A stretch of DNA of 6,088 nt from Bacillota bacterium (GTDB lineage: Bacteria; Bacillota; Clostridia; Lachnospirales; Cellulosilyticaceae): assembly GCA_023457875.1 (NCBI GenBank), contig JAEXBC010000042.1:1-6088 (forward strand), given 5' to 3'. The notes beneath the pieces are model-generated. The model did not search any database. It had not been told where the DNA came from and saw nothing but the letters and a program-made list of their open reading frames with translations. The translations under genes and the position numbers were made by a program. Below are positions 1 to 5,321 of the stretch, piece after piece. Within the stretch, counting starts at the first letter, position 1, and each line of letters starts with the position of its first letter.

Positions 1-630
1 GAAGGTATACTGACGATGGGGTTTGGATTTAAGGATAGTCGAAGTATCATTACTTACAAAGAAGATAAAATAGCAGGAGGATACCAAGCTTATAGAAGAT
101 GGGTATTCCCCCTGCTTTTATTTGTTATAAACGGTATTTACATCCCTATAGTAGTCATTATGGTCAATATGAATACCACTCTCACAACCTCTCCAAAGAA
201 AAAAGCCAAGAAGACAGGAATGGCTATTATGTTCTATGGGATAGTAATCGGCATGATGGGATACGCAAGTGTTCAACATATCGTTGGCATAGCCTATAGT
301 GTAATAGCAATGCCTATTCTTCACCAAACGCTGTTTGTGATAGACCGCTATTGGGAGGCAAAGGCATTATTATATGATTATCCCCTTAGAGGGGTGCGCA
401 TTTTAGAAATCAATCATAAGCAATATGGAAAAGGACTTGCTAGAGGAGATATTATACTAAGTATCAATCAAAAAGAACTCAGTGAAACGGATGAGTATTA
501 TAAAGAGATTGAGATAAATGATAGACGCATATGGCTAGAAGTTGAGACCTTGCACAAAGAGTATAAGCAAATAAGCTATACGCCTTTACAATTAAGATCT
601 GCTGGTATCATCTTACTACCTCGAAAATAA
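1..630 (+). CDS. PDZ-domain membrane protein, MinJ-like (C-terminal part, 5' end outside window)
   Basis: The reading frame is open from base 1 (visible start EGILTMGFGF) to the TAA at 628-630, giving 209 visible residues. The first ATG (base 16) lacks a convincing ribosome binding site and is probably internal. Hydrophobic helices lie at about residues 35-57, 72-92 and 93-115 of the visible part, with a basic loop (SPKKKAKK) between the first two. A PDZ domain covers about 129-185, and GLARGDIILSINQKEL (145-160) is the typical 'GL-x-x-GD-I-I-x-x-I-N' strand-turn. Several membrane helices followed by a C-terminal PDZ is the architecture of MinJ, which in Bacillus links DivIVA to the MinCD division inhibitor, and the tract with ILHQ just before the PDZ also resembles MinJ. 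In Bacillus minJ lies beside ftsEX and ctpB; here the upstream genes are not visible. Alternatives are a PDZ membrane protease or another PDZ scaffold; no catalytic motif is visible. The PDZ call is secure, MinJ kinship moderately so. Confidence 0.7.
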   Translation, partial: EGILTMGFGFKDSRSIITYKEDKIAGGYQAYRRWVFPLLLFVINGIYIPIVVIMVNMNTTLTTSPKKKAKKTGMAIMFYGIVIGMMGYASVQHIVGIAYSVIAMPILHQTLFVIDRYWEAKALLYDYPLRGVRILEINHKQYGKGLARGDIILSINQKELSETDEYYKEIEINDRRIWLEVETLHKEYKQISYTPLQLRSAGIILLPRK

Positions 631-637
631 TATATCC

Positions 638-1477
638 TTATTGTTTATGCTCATGGTTTGGCAAATGCTCCATACAATATTCATGGTTGCCATTACATTT
701 TGAGCAGTAACGAAATTCCATATCAGGATCGGTTAATTCTGTCTTACCACAGACACTACACTTATGAAAAGCTACTTTAATAGGAGGACCTTGTTTGAGT
801 TCTCTTCTCATACTATCTTGTTGTGCCGTCCTAAAATCTCTCTGGGCCATAGTAGGACGCACGCCCCTTATGTGAGAGAAAAAGAAAATCAAGAAATGTA
901 ATAAAGAAAAGACAATAAGGATTCTAGTGGCTGTGCTAGATTCTATAAACATATACACCATATATAATGCTTCAATAATCGCTAGATATTTCGCTTTGAT
1001 CGGTATCAAAAAGGCAAGTAAAAAAGTTAAATCAGGAAAGAGGGTTGCAAAAGCTAAAAAGAGCGATAAGTTTAAAAAGAGCGTTGTATATGAGGCAAAA
1101 AATACACTTGGAATATGAAATACGTAATCAATTAAAATCATAGCTAGCATATTTAGAAATAGTCCGACAAAGTAATACACATTAAATTTAAAGGTGCCCC
1201 AATGATTTTCTAAACTAGAGCCTAAAGAATAATAAACGTATGCAGCAATGATTTGCATAAAAGCACTAGAAGCATTTGGAAAGAAAGCAAAGGTAAATAA
1301 TCGCCAAACCTCACCCTTCAAAATAAGGCGAAGATCGAAATAAATATAGCTTACAATAGGCATATGAAATAAGTAGTCAAGGGCAAATACGATAACCTGT
1401 CCCATACTTATATAAAGCATCAAATTTGTAATAGCATATCTTCTATATTTACGTTCTAACTTATCTAAAAAATTCAT
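638..1477 (-). CDS. rhomboid/Derlin-like membrane protein with C-terminal zinc-binding tail
   Basis: This is a 279-residue polytopic membrane protein. The start at 1477 is chosen because AAGGAGG lies 5 bases upstream; an in-frame ATG at 1525 has no ribosome binding site and would precede the likely -10 box. Hydrophobic segments run from about residue 17 to 202. GEVWRLFTFAFFP (55-67) matches the rhomboid/Derlin 'WR' loop, and SSLENHWGTFKFN (87-99) matches the 'E-x-x-x-G' element after helix 2. Where active rhomboids have GxSG, this protein reads FFASYTTLFLNL (126-137), so the catalytic serine appears missing; a histidine is present in the last helix (194). The cytosolic tail carries CSVC (240-243), CSKC (258-261), then H265, C268, H271 and H275, a likely zinc site, perhaps a double one. 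By analogy with pseudo-rhomboids and Derlins it may bind or retain membrane proteins rather than cleave them; that is inference. It converges with the PDZ gene, whose stop is 7 bases away, with no visible hairpin between. Confidence 0.75.
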   Translation of the reverse strand: MNFLDKLERKYRRYAITNLMLYISMGQVIVFALDYLFHMPIVSYIYFDLRLILKGEVWRLFTFAFFPNASSAFMQIIAAYVYYSLGSSLENHWGTFKFNVYYFVGLFLNMLAMILIDYVFHIPSVFFASYTTLFLNLSLFLAFATLFPDLTFLLAFLIPIKAKYLAIIEALYMVYMFIESSTATRILIVFSLLHFLIFFFSHIRGVRPTMAQRDFRTAQQDSMRRELKQGPPIKVAFHKCSVCGKTELTDPDMEFRYCSKCNGNHEYCMEHLPNHEHKQ

Positions 1478-1482
1478 AAAAT

Positions 1483-1489
1483 CCTCCTT
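1483..1489 (-). promoter_or_regulatory. ribosome binding site fixing the rhomboid-like start
   Basis: On the minus strand AAGGAGG is followed by ATTTT and the ATG at 1477-1475. It selects this start over the in-frame ATG at 1525, removing 16 residues from the longest open frame. Confidence 0.8.
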
Positions 1490-1504
1490 AAACTTCATAT
1501 GGAT

Positions 1505-1510
1505 ATTATA
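1505..1510 (-). promoter_or_regulatory. probable -10 box for the rhomboid-like gene
   Basis: A perfect TATAAT on the minus strand lies 27 bases before the chosen ATG, implying transcription from about 1498. No convincing -35 (TTGACA-like) sits 16-18 bases upstream, so the call rests on the -10 alone in very AT-rich DNA. Confidence 0.4.
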
Positions 1511-1513
1511 TTT

Positions 1514-1542
1514 TTGATTTATCATTTAACATAGTTTATAAT
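1514..1542 (+). promoter_or_regulatory. sigma-A type promoter for the 1621-3330 gene pair
   Basis: TTGATT (1514-1519, four of six matches to TTGACA) and a perfect TATAAT (1537-1542) are separated by 17 bases. Transcription would begin near 1549, leaving a leader of about 70 bases. The promoter overlaps the start region of the opposite-facing gene, so the two transcription units may compete for polymerase. Confidence 0.6.
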
Positions 1543-1555
1543 AGAAACGACTATA

Positions 1556-1591
1556 TTGCCATAAGTATAGCATATTCTCAACCTATGGCAA
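1556..1591 (+). repeat. 8-base inverted repeat in the leader of the membrane-anchored protein gene
   Basis: TTGCCATA (1556-1563) is the exact reverse complement of TATGGCAA (1584-1591), with 20 bases between. It lies just downstream of the predicted transcription start and 15 bases before the Shine-Dalgarno sequence. It could be a repressor site or an RNA stem near the ribosome site. No T-run follows, so it is not a terminator. Confidence 0.4.
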
Positions 1592-1606
1592 AGGGGAAGA
1601 TGAATC

Positions 1607-1612
1607 GGAGGG
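1607..1612 (+). promoter_or_regulatory. ribosome binding site fixing the start at 1621
   Basis: GGAGGG lies 8 bases before the ATG at 1621. Earlier in-frame ATGs at 1585 and 1600 lack such a site, and the first falls inside the inverted repeat, so translation most likely begins at 1621. Confidence 0.75.
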
Positions 1613-1620
1613 TAATAAAA

Positions 1621-2280
1621 ATGGAAAGATACGGAAAAAGCTTTAAAGAGCTTGATAAAAAAGAGAAAGTAAAGTTTATATGGGAATACTATAGATGGAT
1701 TATTTTATCTGTTATCATAGGCATCGTGGTAATCACACAGCTTGTTGCTGCAATGCTAACACCTAAAGAAGTTAATGATGTAGACATTCTTATTGCTGCT
1801 AAATTAGGTTATGATGAAACACAGCCACAAGTAGTGAGTGAATACAAAGAAAACTTTAATACTGGTCTTGATTTAACAGCTATTGACTGGGAAAATATGA
1901 ACCAGATGGATATGGTCATGTTGGAAAAAATACCATTATTGGTAACGGCAAAAGAGTTAGATGTGTTAGGACTGAGCGGGGAAGCTTTTGAAAGTTATGT
2001 AAGACAGCTTGGACCAGATATGTTTATTCCTTTGGATACGTTACCTGAATTTGAAGACCTGCTTGAAAAATATAAAGATCGTGCGGTTATTTCTGGTTAT
2101 GAACTGGATGAAGATGAGCAGCTTATTAGAATAGATGACCACGTGTATGGCATTCGCAGTACAAAATTTAAAAATATACCCTGTATTGTAGAAAATGAAG
2201 AAGTTATTTTAGGAGTAACTGCATCTGTTAAGGACCTTGAAAAAACAGCGCAAGTACTTGATTATTTATTAGAAGAATAA
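1621..2280 (+). CDS. single-pass membrane-anchored protein with extracytoplasmic domain, unknown function
   Basis: The protein has 219 residues. It opens with a charged, amphipathic cytosolic segment (KELDKKEKVKFIWEYYRW, 9-26), then one membrane helix at about 27-46. By the positive-inside rule the remaining ~170 residues, which are acidic, lie outside the cell. There is no lipoprotein cysteine and no signal-peptidase site. The 'LDKKEKVKFIWEYYRW + one helix' opening recurs, as I recall, in uncharacterised clostridial proteins. The outer domain, with VMLEKIPLLVTAKELDVLGL (99-118) and FIPLDTLPEFEDLLEKY (135-151), loosely recalls extracellular solute-binding folds; this is a weak impression. I cannot name a family or function. 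The next gene begins 24 bases downstream on the same strand, indicating co-transcription. Confidence 0.75.
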   Translation: MERYGKSFKELDKKEKVKFIWEYYRWIILSVIIGIVVITQLVAAMLTPKEVNDVDILIAAKLGYDETQPQVVSEYKENFNTGLDLTAIDWENMNQMDMVMLEKIPLLVTAKELDVLGLSGEAFESYVRQLGPDMFIPLDTLPEFEDLLEKYKDRAVISGYELDEDEQLIRIDDHVYGIRSTKFKNIPCIVENEEVILGVTASVKDLEKTAQVLDYLLEE

Positions 2281-2304
2281 ATTACAAATAGAGGAGTAAT
2301 TAAG

Positions 2305-3330
2305 ATGAATTTAAACGGTATTAAGCAAATAGGGATAGTAGGAGGAGGCCAAGGGGCGCTCATGCTGTGTATTGAGGCAGCGAAAATGGGCATTAGAACA
2401 AGTCTTCTAGACCCTAAGGTAAATGCAGTAGGTGCACAAATTGCAAGCGAGCATATTATTTGTGCAATTACCAATGAAAGTATCCAGAAGCTGAGCTTAA
2501 GATGTGATGTAGTGGTGTTTAATACAAAGCCAGACTTTGAAATAAACGTTAAATTGCATTCAAAAACGTATCCTCCAAAAGAAAATTTAAAGGAGTTATA
2601 CCATTACAAAAATGTGTTAGAGATTCTAGAGGTTTTAGAAATCCCCACTATGAAGACCTATTATCAAGATAATCAGAAGCTAACCTTTGGCGAAATAGAA
2701 AAGCTAGAATTTCCTTTTCGCTTTGTAAAGCAATATAGAGATCGAACTGAACTGATGGATGTGTATAATAAAGAGGATTTGACAGATTTCATCTTAGAAG
2801 TAGATGATACGGCAGAGAGTTTTCTTCTCCAACCCCTTAGTACCTATGAAAAAGTAATCCATTATTTATGTATCGTAGACGAGCAAGGAAAAATCATATG
2901 TTATGATCCCATAGAAGAATATGACGAAGAGGACAGGTTGTGTCGTCTTAATATGGTGAGTACCCTATCAAAAAGTATGCAGCAGCGCCTTACGAGATAT
3001 AATCGAAAGCTGCTTAAAGAAATACAAGCTGTGGGCGCTTTTACAATCAAATATGGTGTAAAAGCTAATAAATCAGTTGAGCTTATTGATATTACGCCTC
3101 AGCTATCCATGGCAGCACTTCTTACTCCTGAAGCCTATGAGCTTTCGGTTTATGAACAATATATGCATCTTATTCTAGGACTTAAGCTAACCAAACCGGA
3201 GCTTGAAGCTTATGTACATGGTACGGTTAGAGAAACTAAGGAGCAACCAGCAGAAGATGAGGTGTGCCATTTTTACAGGTTTGGATTAAACAATTTATGT
3301 ATTGTAAGAGAAAAGCGTAATGAGCTTTAA
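2305..3330 (+). CDS. PurK-like ATP-grasp protein with degenerate active site
   Basis: This is a 341-residue soluble protein; GAGGAG lies 8 bases before the ATG. The N-terminal domain resembles PurK (N5-carboxyaminoimidazole ribonucleotide synthase, purine synthesis): IGIVGGGQGALML (9-21) matches 'IGIlGGGQlGrMl', followed by LLDPKVNAVGAQIASEHIIC (34-53) and a 'CDVV' strand (67-70). The C-terminal part keeps the ATP-grasp layout, ending in YEQYMHLILGLKL (283-295), like the PurK 'FEQHLRAVLGLPL'. The functional motifs have drifted. The glycine-rich nucleotide loop is not recognisable near 137-150. The PurK 'VEFF' glutamate is replaced by lysine (TIKY, 247-250). 'NEIAPRPHNSGH' reads IDITPQLSMAAL (261-272), keeping only an acidic residue and the TP/AP step. 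It is also slightly short for PurK. It is therefore probably not an AIR carboxylating enzyme; it may be a regulatory paralogue or act on another ligand. No purine gene is nearby. A true purK elsewhere in the genome is expected. Confidence 0.75.
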   Translation: MNLNGIKQIGIVGGGQGALMLCIEAAKMGIRTSLLDPKVNAVGAQIASEHIICAITNESIQKLSLRCDVVVFNTKPDFEINVKLHSKTYPPKENLKELYHYKNVLEILEVLEIPTMKTYYQDNQKLTFGEIEKLEFPFRFVKQYRDRTELMDVYNKEDLTDFILEVDDTAESFLLQPLSTYEKVIHYLCIVDEQGKIICYDPIEEYDEEDRLCRLNMVSTLSKSMQQRLTRYNRKLLKEIQAVGAFTIKYGVKANKSVELIDITPQLSMAALLTPEAYELSVYEQYMHLILGLKLTKPELEAYVHGTVRETKEQPAEDEVCHFYRFGLNNLCIVREKRNEL

Positions 3331-3362
3331 CTTGTAGCATTTGAAATAGCATATGCAAAATG

Positions 3363-3454
3363 AATAAGACTATCCGTAAGTACTTCAGTCACAAAATGCA
3401 GGAAATAACATATTACCTATTGATTTTGTGACTTACTTAGGGATAGTCTTTTTT
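3363..3454 (+). terminator. long imperfect hairpin terminator between convergent genes
   Basis: AAGACTATCC (3366-3375) pairs exactly with GGATAGTCTT (3441-3450); TAAGTA (3377-3382) pairs with TACTTA (3434-3439); GTCACAAAAT (3388-3397) pairs exactly with ATTTTGTGAC (3423-3432). A G/G mismatch and a five-against-one bulge separate the blocks, and the loop is about 25 bases. The right arm runs into six T's (3449-3454), so it should end transcription of the PurK-like gene. On the minus strand the tail is only ATTCATTTT, so termination of the AP2 gene would be weaker. An arm this long is unusual for a simple terminator. Confidence 0.75.
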
Positions 3455-3473
3455 GTTATCTTTTTTGAGCGCA

Positions 3474-3513
3474 TCATTCAATGAATTAGCCTTTGTCATT
3501 CAATGAATTAGCC
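3474..3513. repeat. 18-base direct repeat with 22-base period across the AP2 gene's 3' end
   Basis: TCATTCAATGAATTAGCC occurs at 3474-3491 and again at 3496-3513, separated by TTTG. The period of 22 is not a multiple of three. The second copy lies in the last codons of the minus-strand AP2 gene; the first contains its stop codon. This has the form of a recent small tandem duplication. Confidence 0.9.
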
Positions 3514-4547
3514 CTTTTATTAATATGATATTTAGATAGACATTTAGCAATCTTTTCCATATCTCCATCATGTATGACAGGATTTACATCATTAATATAG
3601 CCATTACGGCCAAATAAGTAAAAGGACGCATAATTATAGGCTTGGGCGGCACGTTTCTCAGTAGAATACATACCTAAGTAAAGCTGCTTACCTTGATAAC
3701 CAATATGGACCTTGAAGCTATTTTTATCTTTACATATACCTCGGTACAATTTTTGTGAGATGATGCGTTTTCGCATATTATTTGGTTCGTTTAACCTAGA
3801 AGAAATGGTGAGCTGATCATAAATCTGCTGATATTCAGCTCGGGTTAAGTAAGCTAGATCGTTACTTATATATTGCTTATCATAGCCTTGCTTTTTTAAT
3901 AAATCGATGGCTTTATTATAGGCAATAGCCGCTTCAATTTCGGTTTTATAATGTCCCACAACTATATTGTTGGTGGTATAAATAGAAGTTACGTAAAAAG
4001 TGTCATCGCCTTGTTTTTTTGCTGATACCCCTTTATAGCTATTTATTATTACAAGATTTTCACGACGAAAATCATAGGGATTTTGATTTTTAAAATAGTA
4101 ATCCTTGCCTAATACGCTATGGTTTTGAATACCAAAGCGAGATAGTAGATTTTGCTGCGAAATACTATCTTGCGTATAGAGATAGTTGTTTCTTCGATAA
4201 ATTTTATAGGTAGAAAAATAAAATAAATCCTTAGAATCAAATAGCAAAATAATATCTTTAGATAAATAATAGCTAAAGTATGTCGGAAAAAGATAGATGG
4301 GGTTTTTTATATAGGTGTGGTGATCCCTCAAATTGCACAGGCAAACAACCTTCTTAAAATCAAGAGTAGTGTTATCAAATACAGGTACTCCAGCAGCTGC
4401 CTTCGTAATGCACTTAGCTTCATTTAGTGCAGACTTGGCGGTAGCTAAGGAGAAATAGGTTCCTAAATTTATTTTTTGATTTTTATATAAAAAGTAAACT
4501 CTATATTTGGTTTCATTTTTAATGGTAACTGGATAGATTGAGGACAT
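3486..4547 (-). CDS. AP2/HNH homing-endonuclease-like protein with three AP2-like units and a dead HNH core
   Basis: The protein has 353 residues; AAGGGGTGAG lies 3 bases before the ATG. Three units align without gaps: 15-44, 184-213 and 278-307. They share aromatic-x-V-x3-Y-x7-G-x-Y and then an Ala-rich helix. The third is a clear AP2 domain: YRG (268-270), GYQGKQLYLGMYSTE (283-297), AAQAYNYA (300-307), GRNGYIN (313-319). The second starts with YKGVSAKK (171-178), as AP2 does after HNH in homing endonucleases. Between units 1 and 2 lie the usual leading element (ILLFDSKDLFYFSTYKIYRR, 100-119) and the HNH region: LLSRFGI (134-140) where 'MHRLI' is expected, and YYFKNQNPYDFRRENLVI (150-167) where 'DHINGNPLDNRRENLRI' is expected. 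Both HNH histidines are replaced (S and F), while D159, R161 and N164 are kept. It is therefore probably a DNA-binding protein derived from a homing nuclease. The last residues (DKG) result from the tandem duplication. Loss of cutting and a regulatory role are inferences. Confidence 0.8.
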   Translation of the reverse strand: MSSIYPVTIKNETKYRVYFLYKNQKINLGTYFSLATAKSALNEAKCITKAAAGVPVFDNTTLDFKKVVCLCNLRDHHTYIKNPIYLFPTYFSYYLSKDIILLFDSKDLFYFSTYKIYRRNNYLYTQDSISQQNLLSRFGIQNHSVLGKDYYFKNQNPYDFRRENLVIINSYKGVSAKKQGDDTFYVTSIYTTNNIVVGHYKTEIEAAIAYNKAIDLLKKQGYDKQYISNDLAYLTRAEYQQIYDQLTISSRLNEPNNMRKRIISQKLYRGICKDKNSFKVHIGYQGKQLYLGMYSTEKRAAQAYNYASFYLFGRNGYINDVNPVIHDGDMEKIAKCLSKYHINKRANSLNDKG

Positions 4548-4574
4548 AAACTCACCCCTTTCTTCTAGAATACT

Positions 4575-4594
4575 GCAAAATCAAGGCAAAATCA
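4575..4594. repeat. two GCAAAATCA direct repeats, 11 bases apart, upstream of the AP2 gene
   Basis: GCAAAATCA occurs at 4575-4583 and 4586-4594, so the start-to-start spacing is 11 bases, about one helical turn, placing both copies on the same DNA face. They lie 28-47 bases before the AP2 gene's ATG. A site for a protein with repeated DNA-binding units, possibly the AP2 product itself, would look like this; no binding evidence exists. I see no confident -35/-10 pair in the 108-base gap 4548-4655. Confidence 0.4.
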
Positions 4595-4655
4595 TTAACT
4601 AGGTGCAACAAGCCACTTTTACTATTTGATTTAATGCAAGGGTATAGGGTGATGA

Positions 4656-5321
4656 CTAGATATGCAAGCGTCTAGCTAGTTCAGCTTTAATGGAGGAACC
4701 ATTAAAGACTAGCAAAACAACTAATAGGGCTGCAGCTATACCAATTGAAAGGTAGGAAGCAAGGGAATACTTGATAAGCCCTATACCTAAACATATCATT
4801 AGCCCTAGGTTAGGTAACATATTAAGTAGCATATAGATCACATAATCATTGATGTGCAAATGAAGGGTAGCAGCAAGAATAAACATATTAACCAGTGTTA
4901 AACTTGTTAATATGGGGATGACAAATTCAATTGACCAACTATCCCAGCCCGTTCCTAAATCCCATAGGACGATTAATACAGAAATAATGATGTTTTGGTA
5001 AAGAATGTTCTTATGCAAATTCTTTCTTTGATAGATCGCCATACCAAAACTAATCCAAAAGCAAACAAGAATGGCGATTGCAAATAATGACCAGCTGAGC
5101 TTGTGAGAAATGGCTAGATTGACAAGCACGCAGGTAATGCCCGCTAATAATGAAACAAGTGCCAATAGCCTAAGGGCGAGATGATATTTTTCATTTGGTT
5201 CCTTGAGCTGAGGAAAGACAGGCTCTTCATCAGCACTTAATGTCAAGGTTGGTGATTGACATAGGGGACAAAAGTCATTAGGTCCACTGATTTTAACATG
5301 GCATTTTGGACATTCTCTCAT
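4656..5321 (-). CDS. zinc-ribbon six-helix membrane protein, DUF6320 type
   Basis: The protein has 221 residues. Its N-terminus is a short zinc ribbon, with CPKC (4-7) and CPLC (18-21). An acidic/proline linker with VFPQLKEPNEKYH (35-47) follows, then about six hydrophobic helices near 48-71, 77-97, 105-121, 131-155, 159-183 and 186-207, and a short basic tail. The ribbon, 'FPxL...Y' linker and six helices match, from memory, the DUF6320 family, whose members commonly sit beside condensation-fold 'alcohol acetyltransferase' genes. Its ATG overlaps the acyltransferase stop (ATGA), with AAAGGAG 6 bases upstream inside the acyltransferase gene, so the two should be made in fixed proportion. It may be the membrane partner of the acyltransferase, moving or presenting the lipid or glycolipid being acylated; that is inference. 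No terminator is visible after its TAG, so the AP2 gene 108 bases on may be partly co-transcribed. Confidence 0.75.
   Translation of the reverse strand: MRECPKCHVKISGPNDFCPLCQSPTLTLSADEEPVFPQLKEPNEKYHLALRLLALVSLLAGITCVLVNLAISHKLSWSLFAIAILVCFWISFGMAIYQRKNLHKNILYQNIIISVLIVLWDLGTGWDSWSIEFVIPILTSLTLVNMFILAATLHLHINDYVIYMLLNMLPNLGLMICLGIGLIKYSLASYLSIGIAAALLVVLLVFNGSSIKAELARRLHI

Noticed and set aside
16..18. ATG at base 16 as true start of the PDZ gene
   Set aside because: The frame is open to base 1, no proper ribosome site precedes it, and MinJ-like proteins have more membrane helices upstream; treated as internal.
99..327. Overlapping short open frames on both strands (99-299 plus, 118-327 minus)
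   Set aside because: They are shadows of the PDZ gene's membrane helices, without ribosome sites or protein-like composition.
927..1118. 63-codon open frame on the plus strand, rich in lysine
   Set aside because: It lies antisense inside the rhomboid-like gene, has no ribosome site, and its lysine richness only mirrors Phe/Leu codons of membrane helices on the other strand.
1549..1620. Leader of the membrane-anchored protein gene as a riboswitch
   Set aside because: It has only about 70 bases, one 8-bp inverted repeat, and no known aptamer motif or expression-platform terminator.
2262..2474. 70-codon open frame on the minus strand
   Set aside because: It is antisense to the start of the PurK-like gene, whose reading frame shows a clear family motif; no ribosome site supports it.
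3349..3356. GCATATGC palindrome after the PurK-like gene
   Set aside because: A single 8-base palindrome in AT-rich DNA, too short to call an operator.
3474..3513. Two-copy 18-base repeat as a CRISPR fragment or attachment site
   Set aside because: There are only two copies, the spacer is 4 bases, and one copy lies in coding sequence; a small tandem duplication explains it.
3486..4547. AP2 gene as an active mobile intron-type element
   Set aside because: It is a free-standing gene between other genes, with no visible group I intron core or interrupted host gene, and its HNH histidines are absent.
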